64,000 nt of DNA, taken from Sulfobacillus benefaciens (GTDB lineage Bacteria > Bacillota > Sulfobacillia > Sulfobacillales > Sulfobacillaceae). Position 1 is the first letter of the stretch, and each line of letters opens with the position of its first letter. Under the pieces are notes generated by a model. It had not been told where the DNA came from. It saw nothing but the letters and a program-made list of their open reading frames with translations, and did not search any database. The DNA is taken from positions 1 to 64,000 of the forward strand of contig PXYT01000004.1 of the NCBI GenBank assembly GCA_003023725.1. Direction: 5' to 3'. The position numbers and the translations under genes are program-made. This document shows, piece by piece, positions 9,048 to 17,549 of this stretch.

Positions 9048-10790
9048 ATGGGTCATCGGCTCGTTCGCAGATTTTTTCGCGAGCACATCGCTCAGTATGT
9101 TCTGGCTATTGTGAGTATCGGTCTGGCGAAAGTGATTCAAGTTCAAATCCCTCACATTATCGGTGATTTTATCAATAGGTTTCACGAACAGATCGGCCCG
9201 GTGATCATTGAAAGTTATGCTCTCAAAATCGCCGGAATTTCCGCTCTTTACGTCGTCCTTTTCGGGATCGGCCAGTTTACCATCGGAAAACTGGCCAGGA
9301 TTTTCGAAGGCCATTTGCGTCACCGTCTGTTCGAGCACTGGGAGTTGTTGGACGCCGAATATTTTAGTCAGCATACGGTGGGAGATCTGCTCTCGCACGT
9401 GCTGAATGATGTCCCCGCCATCCGTCAAGCACTGGCTGGCGGGATCAATCAGAGTCTTCAGGCCGTCTTTTTGTTTTCGGCCACGTTGGTGATGACGGTT
9501 ACGGATATCAGCTGGAGACTTACGGTCATAAGCCTTGTTCCCCTGCTACTGATCCCCGTAGTAGTCGTGAGGTTGGGTCCCAGAATTCGCCGTCAATCCC
9601 GGGTTGTCCAAGAATCATTATCCCGGATGTCGGATCTGACTGAGGAGAGCCTGCAAAGTATCCGGTTAATCAAATCCACCGGTAACGAACCGATTGAGCG
9701 GATGCGATTCAGCGGTAAAGTGAACAGCGTGTATGAGAATTCCATGAAACTCGTCCGTCTAAACACCACCTTCCAAGCCCTCATCCCGCTTCTGACAGGA
9801 ATCAGCTTCGCGGTGACCCTCATGTACGGAGGATATCTGACTATTCACCATGACATTACCTTAGGTTCGTTCGTGGCCTTCACGGTGTATTTGAGTATGA
9901 TGGTCCGTCCATTAATGCAGTTCGGCAATGTCATCAACATTTTCCAGAATTCCTCGGCTTCGCTTCTCCGTATCCAAACATTGCTGGAAGCGGAACCGCA
10001 CATCCACGATCCCCTACGGCCCGGACAGTTGGACGATCAGGGCACCATCACCATTAACAATCTGTCATTTTCTTACCCGCATGCCGACCATCCGGCTTTG
10101 GAGCACATCACCCTCACGATTCCCGCAGGCGGCGTCCTCGGAATTGTCGGACGGGCCGGCGCGGGAAAAACCACGTTAATCCGTTTGTTGCTGCGCGAAA
10201 TCGACCCTCCTGCCGGCACCATAAGAATTGGTGCTACCGATATCCGACAGGCGGCCCGCTTCATGTTGCGTGATTACATCACCTATGTTCCTCAAGATGG
10301 GTTTCTGTTCTCTCTGAGTATTGGACAGAACATTGCGTTCTCCGCGAGCAGCGAAGAACCCGGCGTTATACGGCAGGCTGCGTCCCGAGCCAATATTCTG
10401 GCTGCCATTGAGTCAATGCCCTTAGGGTTTTCCACGGTTGTGGGAGAACAAGGACTCACATTATCAGGCGGACAGAGGCAAAGAATCGCAATAGCCCGCG
10501 CCTTAATGAAAACCCATTCCCAGGTGATCATCCTCGATGATTCCTTAAGTGCCGTAGACAGTATGACGGAGTCTGTGATCGTGGATACTCTGCGGCAACT
10601 GCATGAACAAGGACGCACTCTCATTATCATCAGTCACCGCCTTTCGGCCCTCAGGCTAGCTGATCACATTGTCGTGCTCGATGAAGGCCGCATCAAGGAA
10701 GATGGCACACCTGCCGAACTTCTGGCACGAGACGGAATATATGCCCGTCTGTACCGAATTCAGTCACAAGGAAGTGAAGTACATGCCTAA
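9048..10790 (+). CDS. ABC exporter half-transporter with a degenerate ATP site (BmrC/TM287-like)
   Basis: A 580-residue half-transporter: six membrane helices (about residues 1-310) then an ATPase domain. Walker A is GRAGAGKTT and the signature is LSGGQRQR. Walker B reads VIILDDSLSAVD, with Asp where the catalytic Glu normally stands. That replacement marks the non-hydrolysing site of heterodimeric exporters such as BmrCD, LmrCD and TM287/288. ATG 9048 is preceded by GAGGTG at 10 nt; a TTG at 9030 with GGGAG is an alternative. The next gene overlaps by 8 nt and supplies the partner subunit. Drugs, lipids or peptides are possible substrates. Confidence 0.9.
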   Translation: MGHRLVRRFFREHIAQYVLAIVSIGLAKVIQVQIPHIIGDFINRFHEQIGPVIIESYALKIAGISALYVVLFGIGQFTIGKLARIFEGHLRHRLFEHWELLDAEYFSQHTVGDLLSHVLNDVPAIRQALAGGINQSLQAVFLFSATLVMTVTDISWRLTVISLVPLLLIPVVVVRLGPRIRRQSRVVQESLSRMSDLTEESLQSIRLIKSTGNEPIERMRFSGKVNSVYENSMKLVRLNTTFQALIPLLTGISFAVTLMYGGYLTIHHDITLGSFVAFTVYLSMMVRPLMQFGNVINIFQNSSASLLRIQTLLEAEPHIHDPLRPGQLDDQGTITINNLSFSYPHADHPALEHITLTIPAGGVLGIVGRAGAGKTTLIRLLLREIDPPAGTIRIGATDIRQAARFMLRDYITYVPQDGFLFSLSIGQNIAFSASSEEPGVIRQAASRANILAAIESMPLGFSTVVGEQGLTLSGGQRQRIAIARALMKTHSQVIILDDSLSAVDSMTESVIVDTLRQLHEQGRTLIIISHRLSALRLADHIVVLDEGRIKEDGTPAELLARDGIYARLYRIQSQGSEVHA

Positions 10791-12600
10791 GCCCAGAATT
10801 GCCCCACAACACTTAAGACCCCATCCCTTCAGACAGTTGCTCGGCTACGCCCGGCCATTTTCCCGGTTATTCGCCGGTGTGATCGTTCTCGTTATCATTT
10901 ACAATCTGACCCAAGTCATTCAGCCCTATCTGGTGAAAGTGGCCATCGACCGCTACTTGCTGGTAAACACTCCCGCGTTGGCTCCTCTCATCCAAATTGG
11001 CGCAGCCTATTTAGCCATGACCTTAGTGGGACTTCTGGCCAATTTGTACCAGACCCGGGTGATCGCGTCAGCCGGACAGCAAATCGTCCGGCAAATCCGT
11101 ATCGACCTGTTTTCCCACATCGAATCCTTAAGCATGGATTACTTTGAAACCCATGACACCGGCCGTTTGATCACCAACGTAGCCAGCGACACCACCAGAA
11201 TTAGTCAATTTTTTACCCAGTTTTTGCTCAGTGTGATCCGTGACGGTGTCACCATTATTCTGGTTATGGGCGCCATGCTGTTTTTAAACTGGAAGCTAGG
11301 TTTGCTCAGTGCTCTCGTGATCCCGTTAATCGTCGTGATTTCTGCCATATTTCGTCCGCGTCTGCACAAAATTTATGACATCACACGATCCCGGCAGTCA
11401 CGATTAATCGGCTTTATCGCGGAAAATTTATCCGGTATGCGCATTACCCAGATATTCCACCAGGAAGCCAAGCAACTTGAGGCATTAACGCAACTCAATC
11501 TTCCTTATCAAATGGCCAACGTCAATGAATTTCGCTGGGATGTCTTTTTCAATCGCACTCTGGATCTGTTGGGCAACCTGGCCGTGGCGTTTATGGCCTG
11601 GGCCGGCGGCCTGGCCGTTTTTCACCACGCCATAAAAATCGGTGTGCTGTACGCTTTTATTTCTTACATTCAGCAATTCTTTGAACCCATCAATTCCTTG
11701 ACACAAAACTGGAACACGCTCCAGTCCTCCATGATCTCCTTCGAACGTGTCAGTCAAGTTCTCACTACCCCCAGCACGCTGGAGGATCCGGTAGCCCCTG
11801 TCCCCTTGGAACAATCCGGAGACATCCACAGGATCCGGGGACAAATCGACTTTGACCGGGTCTCTTTCGGTTATGACCCAGAACACCTCATTCTCCAGAA
11901 TATTACGATGCATGTGGCCCCAGGGCAGTTTATTGGCATTGCCGGCGAAACCGGGGCAGGGAAAAGCACCCTGATCAGTCTGCTCGCCCGTTTTTATGAC
12001 GTGAGCTCCGGAGCCATCCGAATTGACGGGATAGACATCCGTACTTTGCGCCAAGAGGACTTGCACCGTCTTGTGGGCGTCGTGCAACAAGACGTCACCA
12101 TTTATTCTGGGACCATTGCTGACAATGTCCGGTTGTTTCACAACGACGTCGGGCGGCAGCAAATTGTCTGGGCCTGCAAAATCACCGGAGCCGATTCCTT
12201 TATCCGCCAGTTCCGGGAGGGTTACGACACCTGGTTAACGCCTCATGGTTCCAATTTGTCAGCTGGGCAACGACAGTTGCTCGCCTTTGCCCGCATTATT
12301 CTTCTGAACCCAAAAATTTTGGTATTGGATGAAGCCACAGCCAATTTGGATGCCCTTACCGAAGCCACTGTGCAAAAAGGGCTGATGGAAGTGGCAAGGG
12401 AGCGGACCACTGTCGTCATTGCACACCGTCTTTCCACGCTTAGGCACGCCGACCGAATTTACCTGCTCGATCATGGCCGCATCGTGGAACAGGGAACACA
12501 TCAAGAACTCTTGGCGCTCAATGGATTTTATTATGCCATGCTCCAAAAGTCGGTCATCATGCCCGGCGCGGGTCCGGAACGGCGAGATGCCGTGAATTGA
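10783..12600 (+). CDS. ABC exporter half-transporter with the catalytic ATP site (BmrD/TM288-like)
   Basis: A 605-residue partner of the preceding gene, starting at ATG 10783 inside its last codons after AAGGAAG. It has six membrane helices, Walker A GETGAGKST and a canonical Walker B ILVLDEATANLD with the catalytic Glu. The signature is LSAGQ instead of LSGGQ. In the heterodimer this altered signature would face the degenerate site of the first subunit, while its own Walker motifs face that subunit's intact LSGGQ. This is the expected arrangement for asymmetric exporters. The 8-nt overlap suggests coupled, equimolar translation. Confidence 0.92.
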   Translation: MPKPRIAPQHLRPHPFRQLLGYARPFSRLFAGVIVLVIIYNLTQVIQPYLVKVAIDRYLLVNTPALAPLIQIGAAYLAMTLVGLLANLYQTRVIASAGQQIVRQIRIDLFSHIESLSMDYFETHDTGRLITNVASDTTRISQFFTQFLLSVIRDGVTIILVMGAMLFLNWKLGLLSALVIPLIVVISAIFRPRLHKIYDITRSRQSRLIGFIAENLSGMRITQIFHQEAKQLEALTQLNLPYQMANVNEFRWDVFFNRTLDLLGNLAVAFMAWAGGLAVFHHAIKIGVLYAFISYIQQFFEPINSLTQNWNTLQSSMISFERVSQVLTTPSTLEDPVAPVPLEQSGDIHRIRGQIDFDRVSFGYDPEHLILQNITMHVAPGQFIGIAGETGAGKSTLISLLARFYDVSSGAIRIDGIDIRTLRQEDLHRLVGVVQQDVTIYSGTIADNVRLFHNDVGRQQIVWACKITGADSFIRQFREGYDTWLTPHGSNLSAGQRQLLAFARIILLNPKILVLDEATANLDALTEATVQKGLMEVARERTTVVIAHRLSTLRHADRIYLLDHGRIVEQGTHQELLALNGFYYAMLQKSVIMPGAGPERRDAVN

Positions 12601-12629
12601 CACTCTCAAGACGGGTAGCATATAACCTG

Positions 12630-13379
12630 TTACCATTGCAGGCGATATCCTTGCTCTTTCAGCCATTGCTTCGGGCTTTCATAGCCGGGAAGGACGAGCG
12701 ACAGAGCCTGCCAAAATCCATTTTGATGATGAGGATGGGTTAGATGTGTCAACTCATGAACCACTACGTAATCGACGACAGGACCCGGCGCCTGGACAAT
12801 GCGCCAATTTAAGGCAATCAGGCCATCTTGCCGGCAATATCCCCAACGTGTCCGGTATTCATGAATTTTGACCCGGGAAGGATAGCGTCCCACACGTCGG
12901 GCCCAGAAATTGACCCGGGGCAATAACTGCGACACAGCCTGAGTCCGGTACCAACGAATCAGTTGGTTCCGGACGTTTTCCAAGGCAAATTCCTCTCGCC
13001 CTGGAATCTCCACAATCAAGTCATTATTGTCCGTGATAACCCGAGCCTTCGATGCTTCGCGAACAACAAGCGTTAATGAGATCCCTGCTAAGAAAAACTG
13101 CTCGCCCGATAAAAAAGTCTTAGGTTGGCGATCGCGGTACTTGTGATAGTTCCGCAAAATCCACGGAGTGTTATGCGCAACAAATTCCTGGACGTGATCC
13201 AGAGAATATCCGGGAGGCACCAGTACCTTTAACGCGCCGTCCTCCCCAAATTGAAGGACGGCCCTGCGACGTCGGGGGCGACAAACGACTTGGTACACAA
13301 TCCGTGTCGAACCAATACACAATTCTTGGGACCCCGAGATCTCTTCTCCCGTGGTTCTGCCACTCACCCGCAACCTCAT
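12630..13379 (-). CDS. YgjP-like (WLM/DUF45) zinc metallopeptidase
   Basis: A 249-residue protein with HELTHLTHPHHQNGFW near residues 208-223. This is the HExxH plus downstream His zinc site of the YgjP/SprT-like family, commonly annotated M48-type metal-dependent hydrolase. The N-terminal half (VYQVVCRPRRRRAVLQF, KVLVPPGYS) matches the beta-rich leader of the family. No signal peptide is seen, so it is cytoplasmic. The cellular substrate of these proteins is not settled. It faces the ABC operon tail to tail and has no operon partner. The start is uncertain because AAGGG directly abuts the ATG. Confidence 0.85.
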   Translation of the reverse strand: MRLRVSGRTTGEEISGSQELCIGSTRIVYQVVCRPRRRRAVLQFGEDGALKVLVPPGYSLDHVQEFVAHNTPWILRNYHKYRDRQPKTFLSGEQFFLAGISLTLVVREASKARVITDNNDLIVEIPGREEFALENVRNQLIRWYRTQAVSQLLPRVNFWARRVGRYPSRVKIHEYRTRWGYCRQDGLIALNWRIVQAPGPVVDYVVVHELTHLTHPHHQNGFWQALSLVLPGYESPKQWLKEQGYRLQW

Positions 13380-13639
13380 CCCTTCATCTCAGCAATCCGC
13401 CTGACTCAGATGCCTTTAGCTCATGATCAAAATCCGACAAACGGATGCCGTGGGCAGATGCTTGTCATTATCCCATTAGTATAGCAGGCACAAGGAAATT
13501 GTTCGCCATTCGAATTGCGTCTTTTCTGGCATCAGGACACATCTGTGGCACAATGAGAATAAGCCTTTCCTCACAAATCATCCCGATTGCGCTGGCAGTC
13601 CGCGGCCGATACCACTAAAAATGACACGGAGGGTTCTTT

Positions 13640-14740
13640 ATGAATAGCACGCCATCCCCGCCATCTTCACCCCCAAGCCGCCTCACCACCATCAAGGACA
13701 GTTTGATGGTGGTGATCCTAGCCGGAATAATTTTGTTTGCCACGGAAAGAGTATTAAGCCGTTTGCATGAAGTCGTTGTTGTTGTACTTTTGTCTTTAAC
13801 TCTGGTCATCGTCTTAAATCCCTTGGTAAAACTGCTCACTCATTGGGTACCCAGAAACTGGGCTGTTGTCATCGTGGTGGTAACAGCCTTGTTGATCTTC
13901 TTCGGGAGCGTGGGAGGTTTATTATCTGTGATCGTCTTGCAATTGCAAGTTCTAGCCAAGCAACTGCCAAGCGACATAGAGCGGTTGACACCTCTGTTCC
14001 TCACGTTCCTCAAAAATGCCGGAATTCAGCTAAACATAACTCAAATCAAACACACCGCCCTGCAACACGCCTCCGTGGTATCGACCCAAGCCATTCACGA
14101 CACGGTACGCGTGTTGAGAGGCATTGTCACAGGGGTAGTCGACACGGTGCTGATTATCATCCTCACGGTATACATGCTCCTTGATGCTCCTCGTATCGCG
14201 TCGTCACTCAAGCACCTCATTCCCTCGGATCGCCTACCTGCGGTGCTAGCCGTTGAACAGACTGTGGCTCATGTCGTAGGGGGATACGTTCGAGGACAAC
14301 TCCTATTGTCTCTGATCATTGGGGTGGCCTTTGGCTTGGGTACCGCCATTATTGGCCTTCCGGATGCGATTACCATCGGTGCCATTGCCGCTGTCAGCGA
14401 GCTGATCCCTCTACTGGGTCCCGTGATTGGTTCTTTATTGCCATTGATTTTCGCCCTGTTGAATCATCCCGGAATCCATGTTCCGGAAGTTCTCGTGATG
14501 CTGCTAGGTATTCATCTTCTCGAGTCGGATGTGTTGGGTCCACGTATCATGCGGGACCAATTGGGGCTGCATCCCGTTATCTCCATCATCGCGCTCTTGA
14601 TTGGGGCGACTTGGCTGGGAATTTGGGGTGCGTTATTCGCGGTTCCGGCTGCAGGCATCGCGGTGGCGGGAATTCGCGCCGGATCGGGAGCCTGGCGTGC
14701 TTATGCCAATACGGTCCCCAAGGGACCGGAGTCCCTGTAA
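13640..14740 (+). CDS. AI-2E family transporter (PerM/YdiK-like)
   Basis: A 366-residue membrane protein of the AI-2E exporter superfamily, ATG at 13640 with GGAGGG 6 nt upstream. It has two N-terminal helices, a soluble stretch around residues 100-160, and then a helix block with LLGPVIGSLLPLIFALL and the late motif VLGPRIMRDQLGLHPV typical of the family. Proposed roles include export of the AI-2 signal, lipids or ions; only the fold family is supported. It is a single gene followed by a two-component system of the same strand 158 nt later. Confidence 0.88.
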   Translation: MNSTPSPPSSPPSRLTTIKDSLMVVILAGIILFATERVLSRLHEVVVVVLLSLTLVIVLNPLVKLLTHWVPRNWAVVIVVVTALLIFFGSVGGLLSVIVLQLQVLAKQLPSDIERLTPLFLTFLKNAGIQLNITQIKHTALQHASVVSTQAIHDTVRVLRGIVTGVVDTVLIIILTVYMLLDAPRIASSLKHLIPSDRLPAVLAVEQTVAHVVGGYVRGQLLLSLIIGVAFGLGTAIIGLPDAITIGAIAAVSELIPLLGPVIGSLLPLIFALLNHPGIHVPEVLVMLLGIHLLESDVLGPRIMRDQLGLHPVISIIALLIGATWLGIWGALFAVPAAGIAVAGIRAGSGAWRAYANTVPKGPESL

Positions 14741-14898
14741 AGAGTCTGGGAACCCCAAAGCATCCGGTTCGGTGCCTGATGATGAATTTTGGGTGATTCA
14801 ATTTGCCCTAGGACTTTGGTCTTAGCCCGGCACCCCATCGATGCCAAGAAGGTTATAATCGAAAAATGAACCGAAGATTTGTTCGAGGAGAAATAGCT

Positions 14899-16497
14899 GT
14901 GACACCCACACTAGGCAATTCAGACCGCTTACGGTTACTCAAAACCATTGCCGAAACACTCAACGAGGCCGCCGACATGAACGCCGCCATCCATACACTG
15001 TTGCGTCACATCGTTCATTCACTGGGACTCCAAACCTCCTGGATTTTCCGTTATGATCCCAAACGGCTATATTTCGTAGAAATGGGGGCAAGCGGACTCC
15101 CCCCCGCGCTGGCATGTCATGATGCCGAGTCGCTCAAATCAGGTTGGTGTGAGTGTCAGGACCGCTTCGTCCGGGGCCGTCTTCACACGGCCGTAAACAT
15201 TGTCCGCTGCAGTCGCTTGCGTGACGCCCAGGGAGATACTCAGGGCTTGGTATTCCACGCCAGTGTTCCCTTGCGTTCACAACCCGGGTCTAAAGCCTTG
15301 GGAATTCTCAACGTGGCATCGCCTGGGAAAAAGCCATTTTCCCCGGAAACCCTGGGCCTTCTAAGAACTATCGGGTATCAAGCCGCAGTTGCCTTGGATC
15401 GGTCAACCCTCTTGCTGGAGCAGTCCCGCTATGCGGAACGTTTGCGTTCCCTGGCTGCGCTCGCCAACCAGCTCATCTCGTCATTGGATACCGGCACAAT
15501 CCTTTCGGAATCCTGTCAACACTTGGTGGAAATATTAGGCTATAGCGCAGTGGGCATCTTCAGTCGCCAGTCTCCAGCAACGCCCCTGGTCAGCCGAACC
15601 ATCAGCGAATCTTCCGCGGATCAAGGTTACCAGTACGACCAGGTGGCGTCTGTCCCGGTGATGCCCGAAACTGAACGTCTCCTGCTTCCCGATTCCGTGT
15701 CTGGTCTCTGGCAAGATATCCCTCAAACACCCTACCGAATTCGCGCCGAAAGCCGACAGATTCGTGCCATTCATCCTTTAGATCAGGACTTGCTCATCAC
15801 CGCCGCATGGCAAATTGCCGCGGCTCTGGAGAACGTTCAGGCTTACAGAAAATCAAGGGAAGATGCCCAACATCAGACCAGACGCCTTGTGGCATCCCAT
15901 CTCCACGATTCCGTCAACCAACGTCTATTTTCCGCGCAACTGCTGACACGAAGTGCCGCAGTCATGTGGAAAGCCGAGAAGGACAATCCAAAAATTGAAG
16001 AGTTTTTGCAGCGGATCAGTACACAGTTAGCGCACAGTCAGGTGGAAATGCGTCGCCTCATTGGCGCACTCCGACCTCCTTTAGCCAAAGAATGGATCGT
16101 CCGGCTTAAAGAGGATCTGTCCCATTTGCAACTGTCCACCGGCGTTACTTTCGACTTGGCCCTGCCGCAAGAACTGCCCGACGATTGGGATCAAGATGCC
16201 CTGTATGTTCTTAAAGGCATCATCGATGAAAGTGTCCACAACGCCCTGCAGCACGGAGAAGCCAAGTTTATCGGTATAACGCTGAGCTATGATTGCCACA
16301 CACTGTTGCTCATAATTCAAGACGATGGGAAAGGCTTTGACCCGGAACATACCAAAGCGGGGTACGGATCTCAGACCACGGACGAACGGGCAGCCTCGTT
16401 AGGGGGCACAATGTCCATTGAAAGCCGGCCCGCTCAGGGAACCCGCATTACCGTCTCAGTACCCCTGAACTCTTTTGTCAAGGAATCTACCGTATAA
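14899..16497 (+). CDS. GAF-domain sensor histidine kinase, NarX/HisKA_3 type
   Basis: A cytoplasmic 532-residue kinase without membrane helices. Two GAF-like regions fill residues 1-310. The HisKA_3 phospho-acceptor is the His in SHLHDSVNQRLFSAQLL. An ATPase domain follows with DESVHNALQHGEA (N box) and DDGKGFDPE (G1). GTG 14899 is chosen because GAGGAG lies 8 nt upstream. The earlier in-frame ATG at 14866 has no site and sits just after a TATAAT (14854-14859) that may be the promoter. The cognate regulator begins 17 nt after the stop. Cys residues in the first GAF (SGWCECQ, IVRC) might bind a ligand, heme or cluster; this is speculative. Confidence 0.88.
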   Translation: MTPTLGNSDRLRLLKTIAETLNEAADMNAAIHTLLRHIVHSLGLQTSWIFRYDPKRLYFVEMGASGLPPALACHDAESLKSGWCECQDRFVRGRLHTAVNIVRCSRLRDAQGDTQGLVFHASVPLRSQPGSKALGILNVASPGKKPFSPETLGLLRTIGYQAAVALDRSTLLLEQSRYAERLRSLAALANQLISSLDTGTILSESCQHLVEILGYSAVGIFSRQSPATPLVSRTISESSADQGYQYDQVASVPVMPETERLLLPDSVSGLWQDIPQTPYRIRAESRQIRAIHPLDQDLLITAAWQIAAALENVQAYRKSREDAQHQTRRLVASHLHDSVNQRLFSAQLLTRSAAVMWKAEKDNPKIEEFLQRISTQLAHSQVEMRRLIGALRPPLAKEWIVRLKEDLSHLQLSTGVTFDLALPQELPDDWDQDALYVLKGIIDESVHNALQHGEAKFIGITLSYDCHTLLLIIQDDGKGFDPEHTKAGYGSQTTDERAASLGGTMSIESRPAQGTRITVSVPLNSFVKESTV

Positions 16498-16513
16498 AGT
16501 GGGAGCGAGCACT

Positions 16514-17149
16514 ATGACGGTTTCATCTAAATTGAAAATCCTGGTGGTCGACGACCATCCTGTCGTTCGCGAAGGCTTACGAACCTTTCTTGGACTCCTG
16601 CCTGAAGTCATCTGGGTAGGGGAGGCACAAAACGGGGAAGAAGCCCTGGCCATGGTGTCCTGTGAACATGATATTGATGTCATCCTCATGGATTTAGTTC
16701 TTCAGGGAGACATCAGCGGGATCCATGTTATTTCGCGTTTGAAACAGATCCATCCGGAAATACCGGTGATTGTGCTCACGTCGTATCAAAATTCGGAACG
16801 GATTGCCGCGGCGATGAGTGCGGGCGCCAGAGCGTACCTCGACAAAAGTATCGATCCCAGCCGTCTTGTGGATGTCATTCACACCGTACTACAAGGAGAT
16901 ACATCAAACGACCTTTTCACGGCGTCAGCTCTTCCGGCCCCCTTGACAATCGGGTTAACACCCAGGGAATACGACGTACTACAAGCCTTAAGCCGAGGAA
17001 TGTCGAATAAAGAGATCGCGGCTCATTTGAAGATTACCGAGAAAACCGTCAAAGTACACATGTCTCACATCTTTGCTAAGCTAAGCGTTTATGACAGGAC
17101 TCAGGCACTCATCGTCGCCATTCGTTGTGGACTTCTCAATTCGTCTTAG
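16514..17149 (+). CDS. NarL/FixJ-family response regulator
   Basis: A 211-residue regulator: receiver domain at residues 1-125 with acidic pocket VVDDHP, phospho-acceptor Asp in VILMDLVLQGD and Lys in YLDKSID; LuxR-type helix-turn-helix in the last 65 residues (LTPREYDVLQALSRGMSNKEIAAHL). ATG 16514 follows GGGAGCG. It lies directly after the HisKA_3 kinase, and together they form a cytoplasmic signal-sensing pair. Targets are unknown; the adjacent permease or GH31 locus are candidates only by position. Confidence 0.92.
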   Translation: MTVSSKLKILVVDDHPVVREGLRTFLGLLPEVIWVGEAQNGEEALAMVSCEHDIDVILMDLVLQGDISGIHVISRLKQIHPEIPVIVLTSYQNSERIAAAMSAGARAYLDKSIDPSRLVDVIHTVLQGDTSNDLFTASALPAPLTIGLTPREYDVLQALSRGMSNKEIAAHLKITEKTVKVHMSHIFAKLSVYDRTQALIVAIRCGLLNSS

Positions 17150-17164
17150 CTAATTTGAAAAATT

Positions 17165-17183
17165 CCCCCCCTTTCCCAGGGGG
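17165..17183 (-). terminator. Rho-independent terminator of the small membrane peptide gene
   Basis: A run of C at 17165-17171 pairs with GGGGGG (17179-17184) around a short loop; on the minus strand the stem is followed by AATTTTT. It lies just past the minus-strand stop at 17207 and also separates this gene from the convergent response regulator gene. Confidence 0.7.
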
Positions 17184-17206
17184 GATATTACCGGCGGCAG
17201 ACCGTT

Positions 17207-17371
17207 CTAGGCGACAACATGAAAGAACGAACTCAATCCCGTGACGATGAGGCCCAGCACCGACCATCCTCCCGCCAGCGCCAATCCTCCCAGGACAACA
17301 ATAACCAGTTTGTCGACAAAGCTTTGGGGTTTAGACTCATTAGTGTTTCTCTGCGGAATCTTGCTGGCCAT
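17207..17371 (-). CDS. Small 54-residue membrane peptide, unknown
   Basis: ATG 17371 is preceded by GGAGGAGGG at about 6 nt. The product has a polar Lys/Gln-rich head (MASKIPQRNTNESKPQ) and then hydrophobic segments rich in Gly and Leu (VIVVLGGLALAGGWSVLGLIV) ending in SSFFHVVA, so one or two membrane spans. A strong terminator follows on the same strand, which supports it being a real transcription unit. No family is recognised. Confidence 0.6.
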   Translation of the reverse strand: MASKIPQRNTNESKPQSFVDKLVIVVLGGLALAGGWSVLGLIVTGLSSFFHVVA

Positions 17372-17549
17372 TTCTATCCCTCCTCCCACGAAACCAAAGA
17401 ATCGTACATCCACAACAACTACATATAAGTTCAAGTTAATTGTTTCACAATCCATGATAATTCAATTCATTCCCAAGTGAAAGAGTAGAATATCTATGTT
17501 TGAGAAATTTGGTGATATAATGCCCCTGGTGCCGAAATGAGGTTTTGCT

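Noticed and set aside
11485-12162. A 225-codon antisense frame within the second ABC gene
   Set aside because: It is the reverse complement of the conserved ATPase-coding region, with no start site or family match.
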